A stretch of DNA of 64,000 nucleotides from positions 62,001 through 126,000 of the forward strand of contig NZ_JAEHOQ010000007.1 of NCBI RefSeq assembly GCF_016239305.1. The letters run 5' to 3'. This document shows, in pieces, positions 28,212 to 36,898 of the stretch (positions are counted from its first letter, which is position 1; every line of letters begins with the position of its first letter). The notes below the pieces were generated by a model. The model did not search any database and was not told the DNA's origin. It worked only from the letters and a program-made list of their open reading frames with translations. A program made the position numbers and the translations under genes. This DNA is from Proteus vulgaris. GTDB taxonomy: Bacteria > Pseudomonadota > Gammaproteobacteria > Enterobacterales > Enterobacteriaceae.

Positions 28212-31200
28212 GTGATAAAAAAAATCTTAGACATTTTCCCTATTTTTGGGAAAAAAGACGTCGATATTACTGAGAAATATCTCCAAGAATCTCTTGTACT
28301 GCTTGCTGTATTTGATGAGGGATTACCTAAACGTGCATTAGATTATGTACTTAGAGGCACAAACCCTGAAATTCTTTTTGAATTAAATAAACTGGATGCA
28401 GCAAAAGCAGCTGTTTATTTTCATCGTGCAGGAACATTAGAATGGTGGTATGCCAGTAATATTGATACAGGAAAGTATAGTAAAGTTATCACCCAAGGTC
28501 TTAATGCCCGCCATAAGCTCTACTCTAAAGTTGGCGAAAGCTTTTCCTTAGAACAAGTCGCTCGTTATGCGAAAGTCATTGCAGCTGCATGCCAAGATAT
28601 CAATATCAAAGTGACAACAACTGAAGTGCCAACTTGGGTTATCTACCTGTTAGTCGATGCGTTTTACACCACATATGATAATGCACGTAATCTTAATTTA
28701 GAACATCGTAAACATTGGAGTATGGAATTTATCGCCAATATGGTCGAAGCAGAGGCCAATATTGCAGGCGAAAATGCATTATTCGCAGTATTCGATAGAA
28801 AAGATATCTCTGAATATTATGTTTCTAATCTTAAGCGTATTTATGAACTTCATGATTTAAAAGATTATCTGCTTTCACATCAAGACTTTATTAGAGCAGA
28901 ATTAATTGAAAAACTGTCAGCAAATGGTTTAGTCGAGCTAATTAACTATCTAAATAAAAATACGATATTACGTGATACTTTTGCAGACATTATTGTTTTA
29001 CTTGCCACCAGTAGTTTAAAAACAGTGAAAAAAGCTGCAGAGCCTATATTGAATACCTTACCGGCTGAAATCGTAAAAGAAAATTTAACCCATGTTTTAA
29101 TGAATGGTACACCAAAGCAACGTACACAAGCTGCTGACTTATTTGCTCGTCAAGGTGAAAACCGCGATGTCCTTGAAGAAGCTTTAAAACATGAAACCTC
29201 AAAAGCGGTCATCAAGAGCATTGAAAGTGCCCTACAACGTTTTAGCGTTGTTGATAATGCAAATACCGTTGAAGCTATCGAAGCGCCGGATTTTACGCCA
29301 TTAGAAGATACGCCATTACCCGATAGTGCCCGTGATATTATGGTCAATAACTTCAATGAGATGTTAGCTAAAGCGAAAGAAAATGCTGAACGCGAAATTG
29401 AAGAAAATAAAACATCAAAACACTCTTATAATTGGGCACAACGTCATTATAAAGATTTATCTAAGATCGATGAAAAACAATGTCGTGCGTTAGTAGATAA
29501 ACTCAATAGTGGACAAGGCACTATTCAGTCAAATGAAATCCAAATTATTAAACACAAAAATCGTATTCCTAATTTACCAGAATACACATTCTTTCATGCA
29601 GTGCGGGTGATAACCAACAACCGCCAACATGCCGATCACTTCTCCTCTCACTACTTTAATGGCGATATTCCTGATCGTTTATTTAGTGATATTGAATTAC
29701 GACAAGTTGAAAATGCATTAGAAAGATGTAGCTTCAAACGCGCAACCCGTGTTACAGCTGCATTATGCTTAGAATCTTATCAAGATGGCTTACGCCGTTT
29801 CCGTAAACCAGAACAAGTTTGGCCTTTCTTCTCTCAACATACTGATTATATTGCAGAAGCGTTAAACTTAATGCCAACCCAAAGCGAACATCGCTATCGC
29901 CAATTTGAAACATCACAGGGTATTGAAGTATTGGGTCGTTTCCCAACAATTCCTGCGCAATTTGTTCCGCGCATCATGGAATTGGCATTAGGCGAAAATA
30001 AAACACACCGTGTTTCTGCACAAAAATTATTAGAAACGCTACCTAATATTCATTTAAGTGCGCAAGAAGGATTAACCTCTAGTAAACAAGAGATCCGTGT
30101 TACCGCCATTGAATGGTTAGCTCGCTTAAATAATCCCGATTCCTTACCTGCCCTTAATGCCTTATTGAAAAAAGAGAAACGTGAAGTAGTACGGGCCTCT
30201 TTACTCACTGCATTAGAGCAATTAGGTGAAGATATTTCGAGCTATTTATCGCCAAAAACATTATTAGCAGAAGCTGAAAAAGGCCTTAAAGCCAAAGCGC
30301 CAGCAAGCCTTGCTTGGTTTAATTTCGAGGCTATCCCCGCACTCACATGGGAAAATAAAAAAGCGGTTGATCCTGCGATTATTCGTTGGTGGATTATTCT
30401 GGCAGTAAAATTAAAAATGCCTGGAGGCAACGCGTTATTACAACGTTATATTGGCCTGCTTTCTGCAGATAGCCAACGTAAACTTTCAAGCTTTATTCTA
30501 CATACCTTCGTTGCTCAAGATATTAAAGGGCCATCACTGGAAGAAGCGATGGTAGAAGCACAGCGTGAAGCTCCGGGGCGTTTAAGTAATTATCAAAACT
30601 GGGCTAAACGTTATCCTGAATATTATGCTAAATATGAAAACTTCACATTAGAGCAAGTGGTTGAAGAGATTAAAAACGAGGTATTACGCCGTTATTTAGG
30701 CTCAGCAATCAGTGATAAAGGTATGCTTGCGCTTATCTGTGGAATTGAAGGCCATGTAGCGGTATCTGTATTACGTAACTATATGCGCGATCATTATCAG
30801 CGTCGTGCTCAAATTGAAGCGATGATTGATGCAATTGCTTCAAGCAATGATCCTATTATCATCCAACTTCTCCTTTCGTTATCTCGTCGTTATCGCACTG
30901 CATCTGTTCAGGAGAAAGCTCGTAATTTAGTTACGCAAATCGCAGAGCGTAATGGCTGGAGTGCAGATGAATTAGCCGATAGAACTATTCCAACCGCAGG
31001 TTTTGATGATACCGGAACATTAGTGCTGGAATATGGTGAACGTATTTTCACTGCAAAAATGGATGCAAAACAAAAACTTGTTCTATTTAATCCTGAAGGT
31101 AAAGAAGTTAAAGCGTTACCTGCCGCGCGCAAAAATGATGATGCAGAGCTGATTAAAGAAGCGAAAAAACTTTTCACTTCAAGTAAAAAAGAACTTAAAC

Positions 31201-31940
31201 AAGTTATTGAATTACAAAGTGTACGTTTATATGAAGCCATGTGTGCTCAACGCCAATGGTTAAGTGCAGATTGGCAGGAATATATTTTAGCTCACCCAAT
31301 TATGCATAAATTAATTGAACAATTAGTTTGGCAGGAAGTTAAAGATGGTGAAGTGATCAATACGTTCCGCCCTTCTGATGATGGTGCATTACTTAACATT
31401 GAAGATGACGAAGTCACCTTACAAAATAACTCATTTATTCAACTAGCCCACGCTGCATTAGTTAATGAAGATGAACGCAAAGCATGGATTGCTCACTTTA
31501 AAGATTACAAAGTGAAGTTCTTATTCTCACAAATGGAGCATAAGATCCCAGAGTTAGATCTAACGCAGACAGAAGTTGAAGATCGAAAAGGCTGGATCAC
31601 AGATACCTTCACGTTACGTGGTATTTTGACCAAAATGGGTTATCAGCGTGGCCCTGCTGAAGATGGAGGCTCGTTCTCTCACTATTACAAATTCTTCTCT
31701 AGCTTAAACTACTATGTCAACATCGGTTTCAGTGGTAGCTATGTGCCAGAAGAGAACATTCCTGCGGTCTTATTTGATTTAAGTTTTGAGAAAAATCAGC
31801 AAGATTACTGGGATCGCAATAATATTGAGCTAAAAGAAGTGCCACCAATTTTATTAGCAGAAAGCTATGCTGATTACCTAAAAATCGCCGAAGCTTGTGC
31901 AGGATTCGATCCTGAATGGGAAAAGAAAACACCTTGGTAA
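28212..31940 (+). CDS. yehI: DUF4132 (MolR/YehI-like) giant protein
   Basis: A 1242-residue cytoplasmic-looking protein without signal peptide or membrane helices. Residues 1-350 are a unique helical region; about 369-780 contain HEAT-like helical pairs (TSSKQEIRVTAIEWLARLNNPDSLPALNALL); about 840-1060 hold the DUF4132 core (DELADRTIPTAGFDD, FTSSKKELKQVIELQSVRLYEAMCAQRQWL); the C-terminus ends in DPEWEKKTPW. The start is GTG with AAGGA upstream. It lies 25 bp before yehL, so both are co-transcribed. E. coli YehI (about 1210 residues) sits beside yehL in the same way. Function is not established; proximity to a MoxR ATPase and VWA protein suggests a large client or scaffold of that machine. 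Confidence 0.88.
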   Translation: MIKKILDIFPIFGKKDVDITEKYLQESLVLLAVFDEGLPKRALDYVLRGTNPEILFELNKLDAAKAAVYFHRAGTLEWWYASNIDTGKYSKVITQGLNARHKLYSKVGESFSLEQVARYAKVIAAACQDINIKVTTTEVPTWVIYLLVDAFYTTYDNARNLNLEHRKHWSMEFIANMVEAEANIAGENALFAVFDRKDISEYYVSNLKRIYELHDLKDYLLSHQDFIRAELIEKLSANGLVELINYLNKNTILRDTFADIIVLLATSSLKTVKKAAEPILNTLPAEIVKENLTHVLMNGTPKQRTQAADLFARQGENRDVLEEALKHETSKAVIKSIESALQRFSVVDNANTVEAIEAPDFTPLEDTPLPDSARDIMVNNFNEMLAKAKENAEREIEENKTSKHSYNWAQRHYKDLSKIDEKQCRALVDKLNSGQGTIQSNEIQIIKHKNRIPNLPEYTFFHAVRVITNNRQHADHFSSHYFNGDIPDRLFSDIELRQVENALERCSFKRATRVTAALCLESYQDGLRRFRKPEQVWPFFSQHTDYIAEALNLMPTQSEHRYRQFETSQGIEVLGRFPTIPAQFVPRIMELALGENKTHRVSAQKLLETLPNIHLSAQEGLTSSKQEIRVTAIEWLARLNNPDSLPALNALLKKEKREVVRASLLTALEQLGEDISSYLSPKTLLAEAEKGLKAKAPASLAWFNFEAIPALTWENKKAVDPAIIRWWIILAVKLKMPGGNALLQRYIGLLSADSQRKLSSFILHTFVAQDIKGPSLEEAMVEAQREAPGRLSNYQNWAKRYPEYYAKYENFTLEQVVEEIKNEVLRRYLGSAISDKGMLALICGIEGHVAVSVLRNYMRDHYQRRAQIEAMIDAIASSNDPIIIQLLLSLSRRYRTASVQEKARNLVTQIAERNGWSADELADRTIPTAGFDDTGTLVLEYGERIFTAKMDAKQKLVLFNPEGKEVKALPAARKNDDAELIKEAKKLFTSSKKELKQVIELQSVRLYEAMCAQRQWLSADWQEYILAHPIMHKLIEQLVWQEVKDGEVINTFRPSDDGALLNIEDDEVTLQNNSFIQLAHAALVNEDERKAWIAHFKDYKVKFLFSQMEHKIPELDLTQTEVEDRKGWITDTFTLRGILTKMGYQRGPAEDGGSFSHYYKFFSSLNYYVNIGFSGSYVPEENIPAVLFDLSFEKNQQDYWDRNNIELKEVPPILLAESYADYLKIAEACAGFDPEWEKKTPW

Positions 31941-31965
31941 TAAATAGGGATAACTAGGAAAGAAT

Positions 31966-33075
31966 ATGGCTAAAAAAGCACCCGCAGATCAACAAGCAAT
32001 CAGGGAAAGCGCTGAGGTTCGATTTGCTCAAGAGTTAGAGCGTTTAACAAAAGCAGATGTTAATAATCCTAAACCACAAGGATGGCTTCGCTCTCCTCGT
32101 GCTGTACGCCAATTTATTTTAGGTGATGATGCGCTAGGCATCACACCTAAGTTTTTTGGCGATGATGCCTTGGTTGATCGCGCAATTGTCACATTATTAG
32201 GCAAGCAAGGTTTAATGCTAGTTGGTGAACCAGGTACAGCAAAATCGATGCTCTCAGAGCTTTTTGCGGCTGCCATCAGTGGTGATTCAGGGCTAACTAT
32301 TCAAGGTACTGCAGGCACAACAGAAGATCACATCAAGTACTCATGGAACTATGCGTTGTTATTAGCAGAAGGCCCAACAGAACGCGCTTTAGTGGGATCG
32401 CCACTTTATCAAGGTATGTTACAAGGTAAAATTGTTCGCTTTGAAGAGATAACTCGTTGTCCTCCTGAAATTCAGGACGTACTGGTTTCTTTGATGTCAG
32501 AAAAACAGTTAATGATCCCTGAAATGGGTGACGGTGCACGTATTAGTGCAAAACCTGGGTTTAACCTTATCGGTACAGCAAACTTACGTGACCGAGGCGT
32601 CCACGAGATGTCTGCCGCATTAAAACGTCGTTTTAATTTCGAAACCGTAAAACCTATTCGTGATCCGGCATTTGAAATCAGCTTAATTCAATCACAGTTA
32701 GAAAATGAATTAGGCTCTTTAGCTAATGAAGTGACGGTACCTGCTGATGTAGTGGAATTACTGGTAACTACATTTCAAGAATTACGTTCAGGTAATACAC
32801 AAGATGGCGGTAATATCAAAACACCTGATGCGGTTATGTCTACCGCTGAAGCCGTCAACATTGCTTATGCTTGTGCATTAGAAGCTCATTATTTAGGTGA
32901 TGGTGTGATGAATGCGGGTGCTATTGCGCGCCAATTAATCGGTGTCGTATTAAAAGACAATGCTGATGATATTAAACGTATTCGTTATTACATGGACAAT
33001 GTAGCTAGAGAACGCGCAAGAAACAGTAAAGAGTGGAAAGCGTTCTTTGATGCATCAAAAGAGTTTTGGCAATAA
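31966..33075 (+). CDS. yehL: YehL, MoxR-type AAA+ ATPase
   Basis: A 369-residue AAA+ ATPase. Walker A GEPGTAKS at residues 87-94. The Walker B position reads IVRFEEITR (156-164), with Glu160 where MoxR proteins normally have Asp, followed by the catalytic Glu161. Sensor-1 region FNLIGTANLRDRGVHEMS with the downstream Arg pair ALKRRFNF. A C-terminal helical lid follows. MoxR ATPases pair with VWA proteins to remodel or activate large protein complexes. It sits between yehI and yehM; an intrinsic terminator-like hairpin follows it. Confidence 0.92.
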   Translation: MAKKAPADQQAIRESAEVRFAQELERLTKADVNNPKPQGWLRSPRAVRQFILGDDALGITPKFFGDDALVDRAIVTLLGKQGLMLVGEPGTAKSMLSELFAAAISGDSGLTIQGTAGTTEDHIKYSWNYALLLAEGPTERALVGSPLYQGMLQGKIVRFEEITRCPPEIQDVLVSLMSEKQLMIPEMGDGARISAKPGFNLIGTANLRDRGVHEMSAALKRRFNFETVKPIRDPAFEISLIQSQLENELGSLANEVTVPADVVELLVTTFQELRSGNTQDGGNIKTPDAVMSTAEAVNIAYACALEAHYLGDGVMNAGAIARQLIGVVLKDNADDIKRIRYYMDNVARERARNSKEWKAFFDASKEFWQ

Positions 33076-33122
33076 CACGCTGAGACCCATTGCTACACAA
33101 TAAAATACGTTATTTATCAATT

Positions 33123-33153
33123 AAAGGCAGAGTTCACTGACTCTGCCTTTTCA
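33123..33153 (+). terminator. Intrinsic terminator or attenuator between yehL and yehM
   Basis: Perfect 11-bp stem AAAGGCAGAGT / ACTCTGCCTTT with a 6-nt loop and a TTTT tail, 48 bp after the yehL stop and 22 bp before the yehM GTG. Because the downstream genes have no obvious promoter in this 99-bp gap, it probably lowers yehMPQ expression relative to yehIL. Confidence 0.8.
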
Positions 33154-33174
33154 CCCAGAAAAGGGATCGACACG

Positions 33175-35757
33175 GTGACGCTACCTTCAATACCTTTACC
33201 AGAAAGAATTGACCAAGCTCGACTGAAATGGACGTCGTTACAGCAACAACATCTCTATTTTGCCCCTGTGCGCCATCACAGCCCCGCTTGTGCTTATGCC
33301 GTTTTATCACTAATTGATTCGGTAAAACCTGATTATATTTTAATTGAAGGCCCTGATACCTTTAATTCGCTTATTCCAAGCCTAACAGATAAAGACACCC
33401 TGCCTCCGGTTGCTATAATGGGGCAAGCTGAATATTTGCATAATGATGGTAACCAAGAAGAGAGAGAAAAATCACTGCACTCTGCTTATTTTCCATTTTG
33501 TGAATATTCACCTGAATGGCAAGCATTGCGAGGTGGTTTACGCATCAATGCGAAAACACGCTTTATCGATTTGCCTTGGGCCGCTCAAGTTAATAATGAA
33601 GAATATAGCGATTCACAAAGCCGTAGCTTACAAAAAGAGCGTTATTTAGCCCATAGCCAGTTTATTGCACAATTAGCCAAAAAATGTCATTGCCGTGATC
33701 ATGATGATGTTTGGGAGCATCTTTTTGAGCTACGCAATATTGAAGCTTTAGCTGATTGGCAAGCCCTCTTCAATGATACCTTTATTTGGTGTGCACTTGC
33801 GCGTCTTGATTATGAACCAGAAGTACTTGAATCAGAAGGTTCTTCGCAACGTGAAGCACATATGCTCACTCATATTCAAACCATCAAACAACAAGAGCCT
33901 AATGCCAAAATTTTAGTTGTGACAGGGGGATTTCATACCCTTGCATTAATTGAAGGTCTAGCTAATTCACAATCTCAATCCTTCGCCATTTCTAGTACAG
34001 AACAAAAGCAATTCACTAAAATGCAAAAAATGGCCGAAAAAGAACAAGCTTGGCTTATTCGCTACAGTTTTGACAGATTAGATGCACTTAATGGCTATGC
34101 TTCTGGTATGCCATCTCCGGCTTTTTATCAACAAGTTTGGCAAAGTTTGATGCAACAACATCATGATAAATTAGAAAATAATGGTGTTACTAAACAACCG
34201 ACTCAAATATATCGCAATAAAATGGGGATCGCATTTCTAAGCTCAGTGGCTCAATCTATTAGAGAAAAACAATTTGATAATCCACCCAGCTATTTAGCCG
34301 TAAAGCTGGCAGCCGAGCAGAGTTTACGTCTTGCTTTACTTAGAAATCACACGGGTATGGGTCGCTATGACTTGCTTGATGGTTTACAAAGTGCCTTTAT
34401 TAAAGGCAGTTTAGATGACAGCCAAAGCGAGTTATGGACGGAAATTAAAACCTGTTTTTCAGGCTATCTATTAGGCAAAATTCCATTAGGTACGGCAACA
34501 CCACCGTTGGTAAATGAAACCTATGAACGTGCCAGAGGTTTTCGGTTTAAACTTGATGATACACTAGCAAAAACCACTAAATGTGATGTGTACCGTAACC
34601 CTCAACATCGCTTAAGAAGTCGTTTTTTACATTTATTGGCTTTCTTAGAAATTCACTTTGCACATCGAATCAATGGCCCTGACTTTCTTTCTGGTCATCA
34701 ATTAGATTTATTGTTTGAAGAGTGGCAATACGCTTGGACACCCAATGTGGAAGGTGAGCTGATTTCATTATCAGAGAAAGGCTCTCAACTTGAAGCTATC
34801 GCCTTAACTAAGTTGTTATCCATGGAAAAACAGCTTGAAGAGCAAGGCCAAGGTCGCTCCAGTCAAAATGCAGTCTCTTTATTAACACAAGCGGCATTAA
34901 TTGGCCTCCACCAGCGCATTCCATCACTCTTTAAACTGTTGGATAGCTATATTCAGCAAGATTTTCGCCTTGAGTCATTAACTCAATGCGGACATAAATT
35001 GATCCATTTATGGCGAGGCCGCCAATACCTTGATATTACCGATGAGTTGGCACTGGAAAATCGACTACATCAAGTTATCCCTCAAGCATTTTTTTGCTTA
35101 GAGCAACTCGCTCAAGGCGACGAACAACAACAAGAAAGTAATTTACAAGCCTTGCTCTCTTTGCGTGAACTGATTGAATTTATGCCATCACTCAATAACC
35201 CACATGATTACAAAAGTGATTTCTATCAGAAACTTAATCGCCTTGATGGTCAACTAGATACAGTTCCTTTATTAAAAGGTGCTGTTGATGCATTACGCTA
35301 TTTAGGCTCATATATTGATGAAACCACACTAACAAGCGCATTAAATGCCACGTTTAGTACAGGAAGTTCTCCTGAGCAAGCGATTGGTTATTTTGTAGGA
35401 ATTATGCGAACCGCACCGGAGCTTGTGATCCGTTTACCTTTATTAGTTGATCACTTAAATATCTTGTTACAACAATGGGATGAAGAACGTTTTATTCAGA
35501 TCTTGCCTGATCTGCGTTTTGCATTTAGCCAGCTTAATCCCAAGCAAAATGCAGAACTTGCACAATATATTGCCAACGATATTGGTTTAGATACACAAGC
35601 GTTATCATTATGGCAATCAGAATTTAGTGCTAAACAGATGATTGAAGCCACTAAACTTAATCAAAAACTGCAGCAGCGTATAACGGAGCAAGGCATGATT
35701 TCTTGGTTTGATACTAAGAAAGCAGAGAAAGGAGACAATACCCATGAGTCAGCATAA
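33175..35757 (+). CDS. yehM: YehM, DUF5682-like protein
   Basis: An 860-residue soluble protein. The N-terminal domain has the family signature LYFAPVRHHSPACAYAV followed by ILIEGPDTF, and later VVTGGFHTLALIEG. Paired His residues, an acidic IEGP and a Gly-rich His motif give a look reminiscent of TraB/EreA-like folds; that fold link is my inference and weak. The rest is helical with leucine-rich segments. The start is GTG at 33175 with AAGGG about 9 nt upstream. It overlaps yehP by 14 nt. E. coli YehM is about 759 residues. Function unknown. Confidence 0.87.
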   Translation: MTLPSIPLPERIDQARLKWTSLQQQHLYFAPVRHHSPACAYAVLSLIDSVKPDYILIEGPDTFNSLIPSLTDKDTLPPVAIMGQAEYLHNDGNQEEREKSLHSAYFPFCEYSPEWQALRGGLRINAKTRFIDLPWAAQVNNEEYSDSQSRSLQKERYLAHSQFIAQLAKKCHCRDHDDVWEHLFELRNIEALADWQALFNDTFIWCALARLDYEPEVLESEGSSQREAHMLTHIQTIKQQEPNAKILVVTGGFHTLALIEGLANSQSQSFAISSTEQKQFTKMQKMAEKEQAWLIRYSFDRLDALNGYASGMPSPAFYQQVWQSLMQQHHDKLENNGVTKQPTQIYRNKMGIAFLSSVAQSIREKQFDNPPSYLAVKLAAEQSLRLALLRNHTGMGRYDLLDGLQSAFIKGSLDDSQSELWTEIKTCFSGYLLGKIPLGTATPPLVNETYERARGFRFKLDDTLAKTTKCDVYRNPQHRLRSRFLHLLAFLEIHFAHRINGPDFLSGHQLDLLFEEWQYAWTPNVEGELISLSEKGSQLEAIALTKLLSMEKQLEEQGQGRSSQNAVSLLTQAALIGLHQRIPSLFKLLDSYIQQDFRLESLTQCGHKLIHLWRGRQYLDITDELALENRLHQVIPQAFFCLEQLAQGDEQQQESNLQALLSLRELIEFMPSLNNPHDYKSDFYQKLNRLDGQLDTVPLLKGAVDALRYLGSYIDETTLTSALNATFSTGSSPEQAIGYFVGIMRTAPELVIRLPLLVDHLNILLQQWDEERFIQILPDLRFAFSQLNPKQNAELAQYIANDIGLDTQALSLWQSEFSAKQMIEATKLNQKLQQRITEQGMISWFDTKKAEKGDNTHESA

Positions 35758-36898
35758 TGGCGATATGCCTGAAGATAAAATACAACAAGCAAAACGCTGG
35801 CGCCTGATTTTAGGTCAATATGCGGATGATGCTCTTGGGCAAGCGACTTTTAATGCTGATGATTTAAAAGTTGAACGTACACTCGACTTTCTCTATCGCC
35901 GAGAATATCAGCGCCGAGGGCTTCGTCAAGAGCGAGGACGTCATGGTTCACTCGATGCATCACAACTTACTGCGGTAAACTGGTTAAATCAAGCACGTAA
36001 GCTATTTCCTAATAGCACCTTTGAACGTATGCAATCACAAGCCATTGAACGTTATCAAATCAGTAGCTTTCTTAAAGATCCCAATACGTTAAAAGCAATG
36101 GAGCCCACAAAAGCGTTAGCCAAAACACTATTAAGTTTGCGTGGACGAATGAGCGAAGAAACACGAGATGCGGTTAAAACTATTATTCGTAAAGTGGTTG
36201 AAGATATTTTACGTCAAATTCGTAATAATTTTCGCCAATCATTAACGGGACGTCGTAACCGCTTTAGACGCTCTTTGGTGCCTAATAGTCGCAACTTTGA
36301 TTGGCGCGCAACTATTGCCGCAAATTTAAAACATTACGATACCCAAAATCGGCGCTTAGTCATTGAAACACCTTATTTTAATTCACGGATGCAACAGCAT
36401 TTTCCGTGGGATGTTATTCTCTGCGTTGACCAAAGTGCGTCAATGTCTAGTTCCATTATGTATGCAGCAGTTTGTGCCAGCATTTTAGCTTCATTGCCAG
36501 CCGTTAATATCTCGTTAGTGGTTTTTGATACTCAAGTTGTCGATTTATCTCATTTAGCAGACGATCCTGTTGAGGTTTTAATGACCGTACAATTAGGAGG
36601 CGGTACTGATATTGCTGGTGCAATGCAATACTGTGAGAGTTTGGTCAAAAACCCTAAACGCACGGTTATTTCACTGATCAGTGACTTTGAAGAAGGTGGC
36701 TCATTAAGCCGCTTATTAGATTGCACACAACGTCTTAATAGCCAACAAGTTAAATTATTAGGGCTTGCAGCACTTGATGATGAAGCTCAACCTGCTTATG
36801 ACTCTGCGATTGCACAAAAACTCGCGGACAGAGGAATGCAAGTTGCCGCCTTAACACCAGAACATTTCGCGCAATGGCTAGCAGAGGTAATGCAATGA
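35744..36898 (+). CDS. yehP: YehP, VWA (MIDAS) domain protein
   Basis: A 384-residue protein. The N-terminal half is helical and very Arg-rich in its middle (RQSLTGRRNRFRRSL). The C-terminal von Willebrand A domain has a complete MIDAS: DQSAS at Asp229, Thr288 in GGGTDIAGAM, and Asp314 in LISDFEEGG. VWA partners of MoxR ATPases act as metal-dependent adaptors to substrates. The ATG at 35744 has AAGGAG about 9 nt upstream and is preferred over an in-frame start 36 nt earlier inside yehM. It overlaps yehQ by ATGA. Confidence 0.92.
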   Translation: MSQHNGDMPEDKIQQAKRWRLILGQYADDALGQATFNADDLKVERTLDFLYRREYQRRGLRQERGRHGSLDASQLTAVNWLNQARKLFPNSTFERMQSQAIERYQISSFLKDPNTLKAMEPTKALAKTLLSLRGRMSEETRDAVKTIIRKVVEDILRQIRNNFRQSLTGRRNRFRRSLVPNSRNFDWRATIAANLKHYDTQNRRLVIETPYFNSRMQQHFPWDVILCVDQSASMSSSIMYAAVCASILASLPAVNISLVVFDTQVVDLSHLADDPVEVLMTVQLGGGTDIAGAMQYCESLVKNPKRTVISLISDFEEGGSLSRLLDCTQRLNSQQVKLLGLAALDDEAQPAYDSAIAQKLADRGMQVAALTPEHFAQWLAEVMQ

